Part shown: positions 19,264-28,302 of the stretch, piece after piece
Layout of the letters: each line of letters begins with the position of its first letter
Numbering within the stretch: the stretch's first letter is position 1
Assembly: GCA_016929955.1 (NCBI GenBank)
Contig: JAFGHU010000152.1
Span: forward strand, 1-32,780
Source: Bacteroidales bacterium
GTDB taxonomy: Bacteria > Bacteroidota > Bacteroidia > Bacteroidales > UBA12170
Direction: 5' to 3'
DNA: 32,780 nt
Notes under the pieces: generated by a model
Seen by the model: the letters and a program-made list of their open reading frames with translations, nothing else
What the model was told of the DNA's origin: nothing
Database searches by the model: none
Made by a program: the position numbers and the translations under genes

Positions 19264-19306
19264 ATTAAAGTCAGGGTTTTTAGTTAAGTATAACCCTGAC
19301 TTTAAT
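19264..19306 (+). terminator. Terminator after the DPP IV-like gene
   Basis: A perfect 15-bp inverted repeat (ATTAAAGTCAGGGTT with AACCCTGACTTTAAT) around a 13-base loop starts 28 bases after the stop codon and is followed by ATTTCTT. The T-run is imperfect but the stem is strong. Confidence 0.65.
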
Positions 19307-19349
19307 TATTTCTTAATATGCTTTTCCCATCCTCCTCTTCCATTTTTTA

Positions 19350-19357
19350 TACCTTTA
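19350..19357 (+). promoter_or_regulatory. Candidate -7 element for rnr
   Basis: TACCTTTA differs from TAnnTTTG only in the last base and lies 25 bases upstream of the ATG. No TTTG is found at the -33 distance. Confidence 0.35.
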
Positions 19358-19382
19358 CACTATCAAAAAATATCCATTCGTT

Positions 19383-21527
19383 ATGAAAAAATCAAAAAGT
19401 CCAATAGCCAATCCATTTACCAAAAATATCTTAAGCGAATTTGCAAATAATCCTTATAGTTCGTTTAATTACAAGCAATTGGCAAAACGAATGGGCGTGA
19501 AAGATCCTGGAGGAAAAGCTCAAATTATCAGCTTATTAGCCGATTTGGCAAAACAAAAAATATTAATTGAATCGAAGACAGGAAAATTTAAGATTAGCCC
19601 CAAACACATAACAACCTATGGCAAAGGCAAATCCTATACTACCGGACATGTAGATATGATGTCGACCGGGAAAGCCTATGTGATTAATAGCGAAGGCGGC
19701 GACGATATTTTTATATCTCCCAACAATACAAAAGACGCTTTAAATGGCGACAAAGTCAAAGTGTTTATTTTTCCCAAGCGAAGGGATCGTAAGCTCGAAG
19801 GGCAAATCACGGAAGTATTGGAACGTGCAAAAACAAAATTCGTAGGCACGATACAAATCTCGAAAGGTTTTGGCTTTGTTATTCCTGATGACCCTAAAGT
19901 TCCGGTTGATTTTTTTATTCCGAAAGATAAATTAAACGGAGCAAAAGACGGACAAAAAGTAGTGACAGAGCTTGATTTATGGCCCGAACATGCCAAGAAT
20001 CCATTTGGGAAAATAGTGCAGGTACTAGGCGATCCCGGCAATCACGGAGTAGAAATCCAATCCATTGTTTTGGATTATAATTTCGATTTAACCTTTCCTG
20101 ATTTTATAGAAAAAGCTGCAGCTGAAATTCCGAATGAAGTTACAGCTCTGGAAATTGCCAAACGGCGCGATTTTCGTGATGTGTTTACAATTACTATCGA
20201 CCCTTTTGATGCCAAAGATTTTGACGATGCAATCAGTCTTAGAAAAATAAAAGACAATTTGTGGGAAGTTGGCATTCATATTGCCGATGTATCGCACTAT
20301 GTTACAGAAGGTTCTATTATCGATACAGAAGCTTATGAACGAGCCACATCGATTTATTTGGTTGATCGTGTAATTCCAATGCTCCCCGAACATTTGTCTA
20401 ATTTGGTTTGTTCTTTACGGCCGAACGAAGAAAAGTTAACTTTTTCAGCTGTTTTCGAAATGGATAACGAAGCTACCATTCATGCAGAGTGGTTCGGACG
20501 GACGGTTATAAATTCCAACCATCGTTTTACTTATGAAGAAGTTCAAACGATTATTGAAGGAGGAGACGGCCCTCATAAAGATGAAATATTGGTTTTTCAT
20601 GATTTATCCTCAAAATTACGAAAGGAACGTTTCCGTAAGGGCTCTATCAATTTTGAATCGACTGAAGTCAAATTTAAACTGGACGAAAAAAGCAATCCCA
20701 TTGGTGTTTATATCAAGGAACAAAAAGAAGCGAACTGGTTAGTTGAGGATTTTATGCTTTTAGCCAATAAAAAAGTAGCTGAATTTATTGGCAAACCAAA
20801 TGGAGGTAGAAAAGTTAAACCTTTTGTATATCGCGTACACGATGAGCCTAGTCCCGAAAAACTAAACACCTTTGCTCAGTTTGTTAGTAAATTGGGTTAT
20901 GAAATGAATATCAGTTCTCGTCAGAATATAGTTAAATCGTACAATAGTCTTTTTAAAGCCGTTGCCGGAAAAGGCGAAAAAAATATGATTGAGACTATTG
21001 CTATTCGTACGATGGCGAAAGCGATTTATTCAACCGAAAATAACGGACACTATGGATTATCCTTTCCTTTTTACACCCATTTTACATCTCCAATTCGGCG
21101 CTATCCCGATTTAATGGTTCACCGACTTTTAGCACTTTATCTGAATGGCGGAAGTGGAACAAATGTAGGAGATTTGGAAGAAAAATGTAAACACAGTTCC
21201 GATATGGAGCGCTCTGCAATTGAGGCTGAACGTGCTTCCGTAAAGTATATGCAAGCAGTTTATATGCTCGACAAAGTTGGACAAAAATTCGATGGTCAGA
21301 TTTCAGGTGTAAGTAAATGGGGTATTTATGTCGAGCTTATCGGTAGTAAAGTGGAAGGCATGGTACGCATGAAAGACATGGCTGACGATTTCTATTTCCT
21401 AGATGAAGATAACTATCAGGTTATGGGCCAGAAATTTGGAAAAAAATATAAACTTGGTGATAAAGTTAAAATCCAAGTCAAGAATATCGATGTCCAGAAA
21501 AAGCAAATTGATTATTTGTTGGTCTAA
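19383..21527 (+). CDS. rnr: Ribonuclease R
   Basis: 3'-to-5' processive exoribonuclease of the RNB family, able to degrade structured RNA. Its 714 residues run as an N-terminal winged-helix-like segment (about 10-75), two cold-shock OB domains (about 80-225), the RNB catalytic domain (about 250-580) and a C-terminal S1 domain (about 630-714, starting near GQISGVSKWGIYVEL). The catalytic metal-binding cluster is DPFDAKDFDDAISL with Asp273, Asp279, Asp281 and Asp282; HFTSPIRRYPDLMVHRLL is the usual late RNB motif. It is monocistronic as far as seen. Confidence 0.95.
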   Translation: MKKSKSPIANPFTKNILSEFANNPYSSFNYKQLAKRMGVKDPGGKAQIISLLADLAKQKILIESKTGKFKISPKHITTYGKGKSYTTGHVDMMSTGKAYVINSEGGDDIFISPNNTKDALNGDKVKVFIFPKRRDRKLEGQITEVLERAKTKFVGTIQISKGFGFVIPDDPKVPVDFFIPKDKLNGAKDGQKVVTELDLWPEHAKNPFGKIVQVLGDPGNHGVEIQSIVLDYNFDLTFPDFIEKAAAEIPNEVTALEIAKRRDFRDVFTITIDPFDAKDFDDAISLRKIKDNLWEVGIHIADVSHYVTEGSIIDTEAYERATSIYLVDRVIPMLPEHLSNLVCSLRPNEEKLTFSAVFEMDNEATIHAEWFGRTVINSNHRFTYEEVQTIIEGGDGPHKDEILVFHDLSSKLRKERFRKGSINFESTEVKFKLDEKSNPIGVYIKEQKEANWLVEDFMLLANKKVAEFIGKPNGGRKVKPFVYRVHDEPSPEKLNTFAQFVSKLGYEMNISSRQNIVKSYNSLFKAVAGKGEKNMIETIAIRTMAKAIYSTENNGHYGLSFPFYTHFTSPIRRYPDLMVHRLLALYLNGGSGTNVGDLEEKCKHSSDMERSAIEAERASVKYMQAVYMLDKVGQKFDGQISGVSKWGIYVELIGSKVEGMVRMKDMADDFYFLDEDNYQVMGQKFGKKYKLGDKVKIQVKNIDVQKKQIDYLLV

Positions 21528-21574
21528 GCATTTAGCTTATTTTATCATTTTTTCCCTTTCTTATTGTTAGTTTT

Positions 21575-21615
21575 TCCACTTATCGGACAACGGTTGGGAT
21601 TTTCCATATTATGGA
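21575..21615 (+). promoter_or_regulatory. Paired dyad operator-like sites, adhesin A
   Basis: Site 2 (21603-21615) is a perfect dyad TCCAT-ATT-ATGGA. Site 1 (21575-21587) is a weaker version, TCCAC-TTA-TCGGA. Their starts are 28 bp apart, and site 2 ends 31 bases before the -33 box. The same pair with the same 28-bp spacing precedes the second adhesin gene. The binding protein is unknown. Confidence 0.45.
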
Positions 21616-21646
21616 CGCGGATTTAACAGTAAAATAACGAATTCTT

Positions 21647-21677
21647 TTTGATTCGCTTCTAATCAATATTATCTTTG
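21647..21677 (+). promoter_or_regulatory. Promoter of adhesin A, -33/-7 type
   Basis: TTTG (21647-21650), 19 bases, then TATCTTTG (21670-21677): a complete match to the Bacteroidetes primary-sigma consensus. The predicted 5' UTR is about 80 bases. The boxes, the 19-base spacing and the flanks are conserved upstream of adhesin B. Confidence 0.7.
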
Positions 21678-21701
21678 TGATATAAGCGGTTTCTTACTTT
21701 A

Positions 21702-21725
21702 TTGATGTGCATAACAATGCATCAA
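21702..21725 (+). promoter_or_regulatory. 5' UTR hairpin of adhesin A
   Basis: TTGATGTGCAT-AACA-ATGCATCAA can fold into a hairpin (TGCAT with ATGCA, then TTGA with TCAA across a 2-base bulge). A hairpin at the matching place is present in the adhesin B leader with different sequence in the arms. Confidence 0.4.
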
Positions 21726-21765
21726 AATGCGTCAAAAGAAAACGAATATTATTTAAAAAATAAAA

Positions 21766-24700
21766 ATGAGAGAAAGTCATACAACTACTTTCTTGTTCAA
21801 ATTCAAGCGTGTGCCCTTTAGGCTCATGTCAATCATTATATTTTCTGTACTTAACATTTTTCTTCCGATAAATCAATCTATTGGTCAAGAAATTACTGAA
21901 GTAGTAAACTTAGAAGGGAGTATTAATGAAAGTTCTGGACTAATTTATTTAAATCAGAAATTGATAGCACATAATGATTCAGGAGGAGAAGCCGCCCTAT
22001 ATGAAATAGATACGATCACTGGAAATATTACTCGTACGGTTGTAATTGATAATGCAACAAATGTGGACTGGGAAGATATTTGTTTTGATGATTCCTATAT
22101 TTATATCGGAGATTTTGGAAATAATTTAGGGACTAGACAAGATTTAAAAATATATCGCATTTCGATAGCAGATTATAATACTACAACAGACAACCATGTA
22201 TTAGCTGAAATTATCAATTTTACTTACAAAGATCAGGATAGCTTCACATCGGCACAATTTTCGACAAACTTTGATGCTGAGGCTTTAATTTCCTATAACG
22301 ATAGCCTCTATATTTTTACTAAAAATTGGGGGGATTATCAGTCAAATATCTATTCTGTTTCAAAAAGCCCTGGAACTTACGAAATAACAAAAGTGGACAA
22401 TATCAATGCACAGGGACTAATTACGGGAGCCACATATAATTCGAATTGTAAAACCATAATGTTAACAGGGTACACCATTTTTTCCAAAGCTTTCATCTAT
22501 GAAATAAATGGTGTTAATTCAAACAGATTTTCTGAAGGGTCTTTTGAGCGTTATGAAATATCTCCTTCTGGATCTTTTCAAATAGAGGGGATTACTAGAT
22601 ATAGAAGTAATCAGTATTATATTACTTCAGAGAAATACAATACGTCGCCACCAAAGCTTGACAGATTGAAAGCGAAAAACCACCTGCCTCCAAATCCGCC
22701 AACAATTGGAACAATTACTCAGCCAACTATTGACCTAAGCACTGGTAGCGTAGTCTTACAAGGACTGCCTTCTACTAGTTGGATCATTAACCCTGGATCA
22801 ATAACAGGTACTGGGACTAGTACAACAATCACGGGCTTAGCAAGTGGAACATATACCTTTACAGTAACAGACGCTTCAGGCTATATTTCTGATCTAAGCA
22901 ATGTTGTTGTAATTAATGCGCAACCAGCAAGTCCAAGCCCACCGAGTGGGGCATCTACCCAAACATTTTGTGAAAATGCTACGGTTGCTGATTTAGTAGC
23001 AACAGGCAGTGCTATTCAATGGTATGATGTTTCCACTGGAGGAAGTCCATTGGATACGTCAGAAATATTAAATGACAATCAAGTCTATTATGCCTCACAA
23101 ACAATTGACAATGAAGAATCTATTGAAAGGCTGTCAGTAACCGTTGTCATTAATTATGTTACGGGCGGAACAATTGGAAATGACCAAACCTATTGTTATG
23201 GATCAAATACACTCGATACTTTAAGAGCCATTACCCTCCCAACCGGATCGGCAACAAATTTAGCCTATCAGTGGGTAAGTTCTGGTTCCGAAGAAGGGTA
23301 TAGTGCAATTTCGTATGGTACAAATTTAGAATATAGCAATATCGATAATTTGATTAATTTAAGTACCGCATTTGTCGATGTTCGCTATAAACGAATTACT
23401 ACAAGCATTTTGAATGGGGTTTCTTGTAAAGCGGAGAGTAATGTTGTATTAATCCAGCAAGATAAAGAAAAGCCTGTACCAAATGTATCCCCTTTGCCTG
23501 ATATTCATGTTGGATGTGAAGCCCTTGTTTTAACAGCTCCAACAGCTTCGGATAATTGTGGTCCTATTATCGGTACAACTTCAACTTCCTTACCTATATT
23601 AGAAACAACTGTAATAACTTGGACCTATACAGATGGTTTCGGAAATTCATCCTCTCAAACACAAAATGTAATTATCGATTTTGTGGATAATGAACCTCCT
23701 TTAATTCCTGTTCTTGAGGATTTAACAGGAGAGTGCTCAGTTACAGTAACAAGACCTATTACTATAGATGCTTGTGCAGGTGAAATAACCGGAACTACTA
23801 CTGATTTATTAACTTATACAACTCAAGGAACTCATATCGTTACTTGGACTTTCGATGATGGGAATGGAAATGATACAACTGCTACGCAAAAAGTAATTAT
23901 CAATAAAGTAACAGGTCCTGTCCCCGATATTTTAGAGTTGAGTCCTTTAGTTGGGGTTTGTTCTATTTCGCCAACAGCACCAACAGCATCAGATTACTGC
24001 ACAGGCGAAAGTATTACGGCTACAACTAATACAATATTCCCTATAACAAGACAAGGTGATTCATATATCACTTGGATTTATACTGATGATAATGGTAATA
24101 TTACTACACAAAATCAAAATGTTAGTCTTAATGATATAACGCCTCCGGCTATTTCAGATTCAATTGCACCGACAGCAGTTGTAGGTTGTAGTACAAGCTA
24201 TGCTCCTGATCCTAAGAACACTGTAGCTGAACTTGAGGCTTTGGGCGTGAAAATTGATGATGCCTGTACGCCTGATGAATATCTAGTGGTAAGTAATACG
24301 GATGTGGCGATTGGTACTTGTCCAATAATAATTACAAGAGAATATCGCATTACAGATATAGCAGGCAATGTAAGCGCACCTATTTATCATATTATTTCTA
24401 TTGAAGAATCAAGTCCTCCAGAATTTGAAGGATCAATGGACTCTATTGTTGTTCAAGGTTGTAGTGTAAATGATGCACCGGAGGCTGAAACAACGATAAC
24501 GGGACTAGAAAACTTATCTGGTTCAGGTAATCTTATAATTAATGACTGTGACAATGATGCTGATTTAATTGTGAGTTATAGTGATAGCGTAACTATGTCT
24601 GGTCCTAGCGCATGTGAAATAACAACACTTAAAAGAACTTATATTATCACAGATCAATGCGGTAATTCCTCATCAGAAATTGTACAGATAATAACGATAG

Positions 24701-24828
24701 AAGATACTGAGGCTCCACAAATTTCAGGACTCATAGATGAAACAATAATTGAAGGTTGTGATCTTCTGTATGCCCCCCCGCTGAAAATACGGTCGCAGGA
24801 CTTCAGGCTTTACCAGGAGACCTGTTAA
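21766..24828 (+). CDS. SprB-like T9SS surface adhesin A, N-terminal part (frameshifted)
   Basis: The first 1020 codons of a giant cell-surface protein whose frame is lost at a C7 tract (24773-24779); true coding continues in another frame to 29111. The signal peptide is unusually long (about 41 residues, hydrophobic core about 20-36, ending SIGQ). Residues about 43-305 resemble a beta-propeller (NDSGGEAALYEID, DWEDICFDDSYIYIGDFGNN). Next come Ig-like domains (about 307-565; TQTFCENATVADL is typical of Bacteroidetes Ig-like modules), HYR-like modules (about 566-795), then the first of fifteen 91-residue repeats from residue 797. The last 17 or so residues are frameshift product. No enzyme motif is seen; an adhesive or gliding-surface role is inferred from the type B sorting domain and SprF partner. 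Confidence 0.85.
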   Translation: MRESHTTTFLFKFKRVPFRLMSIIIFSVLNIFLPINQSIGQEITEVVNLEGSINESSGLIYLNQKLIAHNDSGGEAALYEIDTITGNITRTVVIDNATNVDWEDICFDDSYIYIGDFGNNLGTRQDLKIYRISIADYNTTTDNHVLAEIINFTYKDQDSFTSAQFSTNFDAEALISYNDSLYIFTKNWGDYQSNIYSVSKSPGTYEITKVDNINAQGLITGATYNSNCKTIMLTGYTIFSKAFIYEINGVNSNRFSEGSFERYEISPSGSFQIEGITRYRSNQYYITSEKYNTSPPKLDRLKAKNHLPPNPPTIGTITQPTIDLSTGSVVLQGLPSTSWIINPGSITGTGTSTTITGLASGTYTFTVTDASGYISDLSNVVVINAQPASPSPPSGASTQTFCENATVADLVATGSAIQWYDVSTGGSPLDTSEILNDNQVYYASQTIDNEESIERLSVTVVINYVTGGTIGNDQTYCYGSNTLDTLRAITLPTGSATNLAYQWVSSGSEEGYSAISYGTNLEYSNIDNLINLSTAFVDVRYKRITTSILNGVSCKAESNVVLIQQDKEKPVPNVSPLPDIHVGCEALVLTAPTASDNCGPIIGTTSTSLPILETTVITWTYTDGFGNSSSQTQNVIIDFVDNEPPLIPVLEDLTGECSVTVTRPITIDACAGEITGTTTDLLTYTTQGTHIVTWTFDDGNGNDTTATQKVIINKVTGPVPDILELSPLVGVCSISPTAPTASDYCTGESITATTNTIFPITRQGDSYITWIYTDDNGNITTQNQNVSLNDITPPAISDSIAPTAVVGCSTSYAPDPKNTVAELEALGVKIDDACTPDEYLVVSNTDVAIGTCPIIITREYRITDIAGNVSAPIYHIISIEESSPPEFEGSMDSIVVQGCSVNDAPEAETTITGLENLSGSGNLIINDCDNDADLIVSYSDSVTMSGPSACEITTLKRTYIITDQCGNSSSEIVQIITIEDTEAPQISGLIDETIIEGCDLLYAPPLKIRSQDFRLYQETC

Positions 24829-27800
24829 TTACAGATTGCAGTCTAGATGAAAATTTAAGCGTAAATTATGTTGATTATCCAACATCAACCTGTCCTATTG
24901 AAATTGTTAGGGTTTATAATGTTACAGATCCATGCGGTAATAGAAGCACCGATTTTATTCACAGAATTACAATAAAAGATTCCCAAGCACCGATAATAAC
25001 AGGAACGATTCAACCAAGTTCAACTTATTCTTGTGATAATACTGCCACTTATGCAGAAACAACCGTCGCAGGCCTTGAAGCTCTGGATAATTCCTTAATT
25101 ATAACCGATGCTTGCAGTGAAGATACAAATCTAATTGTAAACCATATTGATGATACAATCGGTATCTGTCCATTAATAATTAAGCGTACCTACACTGTTG
25201 AAGATGTATGCGGAAATCTTAGTGAAGGATTAATCCATTTTATTACTTTAAATGATACATTAGCTCCAAATGTCACTGGAAGTCTGGATAATATGACGGT
25301 TGAAGGTTGTAATTTGAATGCATTTCCAGCATCGACCACGGTATCTGATTTAATGGCTTTAAGTGGAAATCTTAGCATTTCAGATAATTGCAGTGCCTCT
25401 GCTGATCTGATTATTACTAACAGCGATTCCATATATGGAAGTTGTCCAATTCAAATTAAAAGAATATATACGATAACCGATCTTTGTGGAAATAAAAGCG
25501 TAGAATTCTCACAAGAAATAATCATTCAAGATACGCAGCCTCCCACGATTACCGGATTTTTGGACGATTCGACAATTGAAGGTTGTGATGTAAGTGCAGC
25601 TCCTCCAGAAAATACAGTAGCAGGCTTGGAAGCCTTGGCAGGAGATTTACAAATCAACGATTGTTATCCCGACGAAGATCTAACAGTAACAGCACGTGAC
25701 GTAACAACGGGAACCTGTCCCCTAATAATATTGAGAACATATACCGTAACAGACCCTTGTGGCAACTCAAATTCGCAAATTATTCATAGAATTAATGTAA
25801 ATGATACTCAGGCTCCTGTAGTTTCGGGATCATTAACAACAATCTCGGTTGAAGCCTGTGATGTGAATGCTCAACCTGCAGAAACAACTGTTGCCGGATT
25901 AGAGTTTTTGGATGGAGATTTATCAATTACCGATGCTTGTAGTAGTGACGAAAACATAAGCGTTACTCATCAAGATACTTATGAAGGCACTTGTCCTATT
26001 GTAATAAAAAGAACATATACGCTAACCGATTTATGTGACAATAGTGTAGATATAATCCATACCATTAATATAATTGATACAATAGCTCCTGTAATTGTTG
26101 GATCCATTGATACAACATTTATAGAAAACTGTGACCTTAGCTCTGCTTTTGAAGCGGATACAACAATTGCCGGACTTGAATCTTTACCTGGAAACCTTGC
26201 CATTACAGATAATTGTAATACAAATGAACAGCTTAAAGTAACTCATGTCGATGTTTCTAGATATACTTGTCCAATAGAAATTACCAGAACATACTCAGTA
26301 TCTGATCAGTGTAATAATACTGTTGAATTTGTACATATACTCTATGTAAATGATACCATCAAACCCGAAATATCAGGATTAATTTCTGATATGGAAATAG
26401 AAGGTTGTAATCTCAGCGCCGTTCCGGCAGAAACAACAGTTTCAGGGCTAGAGGCTCTGGATGGAAATCTTTCAATTACAGATTGTTACCCGGACTCATT
26501 ATTGGTTGTATCATATATCGATGATTCCATAGGAATATGCCCAATACAACTCACAAGAACATATACAATAGCTGATCCATGTGGTAACAAAAGTGTTGAT
26601 ATTGTACAGAACGTTACTATTATCGATACCCAAGCACCAGTTGTTTCAGGCTCAATTATGGATACAAATGTTGAAGGGTGCGACATAACTGCGGCTCCTG
26701 AAGCTGTATCTTCTGTAGCTGAATTAGAGAATTTAGCTGGAAACCTTACAATAACAGACAACTGTACTTCTGATGAAAAAATCATTATTACTCACATTGA
26801 TGATTCAACAAATAGATGCCCCATTGTTGTTACGAGAACCTATACAGCAACAGACGTATGCTCTAATGCCAGTATTGATATTGTTCATGTAATCAACGTT
26901 ATTGATACACAAGCACCAGAAGTAACTGGGTCTATAACCTCCACGGCCATCGAGGGATGTTCTGTGAATGATGCTGCTGCTGCAAGTACAGTTGCCGAAC
27001 TCGAAGCACTGGATGGAGACATTAAAATTACCGATTGCCAAAATGATACTTCCCTCGTTGTTAGTTATGTTGATGAAATAGTTGGAAGCTGTCCAATAAT
27101 TGTTATTAGAAAATATACCGTAACCGATCCTTGTGGCAATACTAGTGCGGAAATTGTTCACGTTATTGAAATTAACGATACTCAGGCTCCTGTTGTTGCG
27201 GGATCAATATCTGATTTACTAATTGAAGGTTGTGATGTAAGTGCTTCACAAGCTGAAACTACTGTTGCCGGTATTGAGGCACTTAGCGGTGATCTTACAA
27301 TTACAGATTGCAATGTAGACGAAAATCTAATCGTAACTCATTCTGATATTTCTGTTGGCACTTGTCCAATTGAAATAACTAGAACATATACTGTTGCAGA
27401 CCCTTGTGGAAATGTTAGTGTGGATATTATTCAGAAGATATATATAAACGATACACAGGCTCCGGTTATAACTGGATCAATCGAAAATTCTACTGTTGAA
27501 ATTTGCGAAATTGGTGGTGCTTTTGCAGCTACAACGGTTGCTGAAATTGAGTCTTTAGCAGGAAATCTTACTATTACAGATTGTCACGCAGATGAAGATC
27601 TGACTGTTACATCAAAGGAGGTGTCTTCGGGAATTTGTCCTAAAGTAATTGTTAGAACGTACACAATTACAGATCCATGTGGAAATGCTAGCTTAGAATT
27701 TGTACATATTATAAATATTAACGATACAGTAGCTCCGGAAGTTTCAGGATCAATTACAACATCAACTATTGAAGGTTGTGATATCAGTGTGGCTCCTGTT

Positions 27801-28302
27801 GTAAGTACTGTTGCTGAATTGGAGAGTTTGACAGGAGATCTAAATATTACTGATGCCTGTACGCCTTCCTCTGATCTTATAGTAACTTACTCAGATAGCT
27901 CATCCGGAATGTGTCCAATTGTTTTACAGAGAACATATACCGTGACTGATCCATGTGGCAATCAGAGTATTGATATCCCGCAAACTATACATATTGTTGA
28001 TATAGAAGCGCCAATAATTTCCGGCTCTATTTCACCAACTACAATTGAGGGATGTGATATAAGTTTGGCTTCTCCTGCTGAAACAACTGTAATTGGATTA
28101 GAATCTTTGTTAGGTAATCTTACGATATCTGATAATTGCAGTTCACCTGAAGAAATGAGTGTAAATAATATTGACAATGTAACTGGTATCTGTCCAATAG
28201 TGATTACACGAACTTATACTGTACAAGACAAATGTGGGAATGAAAGTCAAGGGTTTGATCATATTATTTATATAAACGATAGCATTGCTCCTGAAGCAGC
28301 TA
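24154..28302 (+). repeat. Fifteen tandem 91-residue four-cysteine repeats
   Basis: Repeat units of about 273 bp encode segments with a fixed order: TGSI near the start, EGCD, TTVAGLEAL, a GDLTITD(A/N)C turn, GTCPI, RTYTVTDPCGN and DTQAPV at the end. Each normally has four cysteines. I count fifteen units by these landmarks, diverged at DNA level, so they are old. The frame change at 24773-24779 falls in unit 3. Confidence 0.85.
24773..24779 (+). repeat. C7 homopolymer at the adhesin A frameshift
   Basis: Seven C residues sit exactly where the reading frame of the repeats changes. Eight C (or five) would join the two frames and give APPAENTV, as in neighbouring repeats. No other homopolymer of C this long was noticed in the window. 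Confidence 0.8.

Noticed and set aside
26805-27161. Minus-strand open frames inside adhesin A (also 25190-25432, 25979-26203, 26486-26785)
   Set aside because: They mirror the conserved plus-strand repeats, have low-complexity translations and no recognisable domains.
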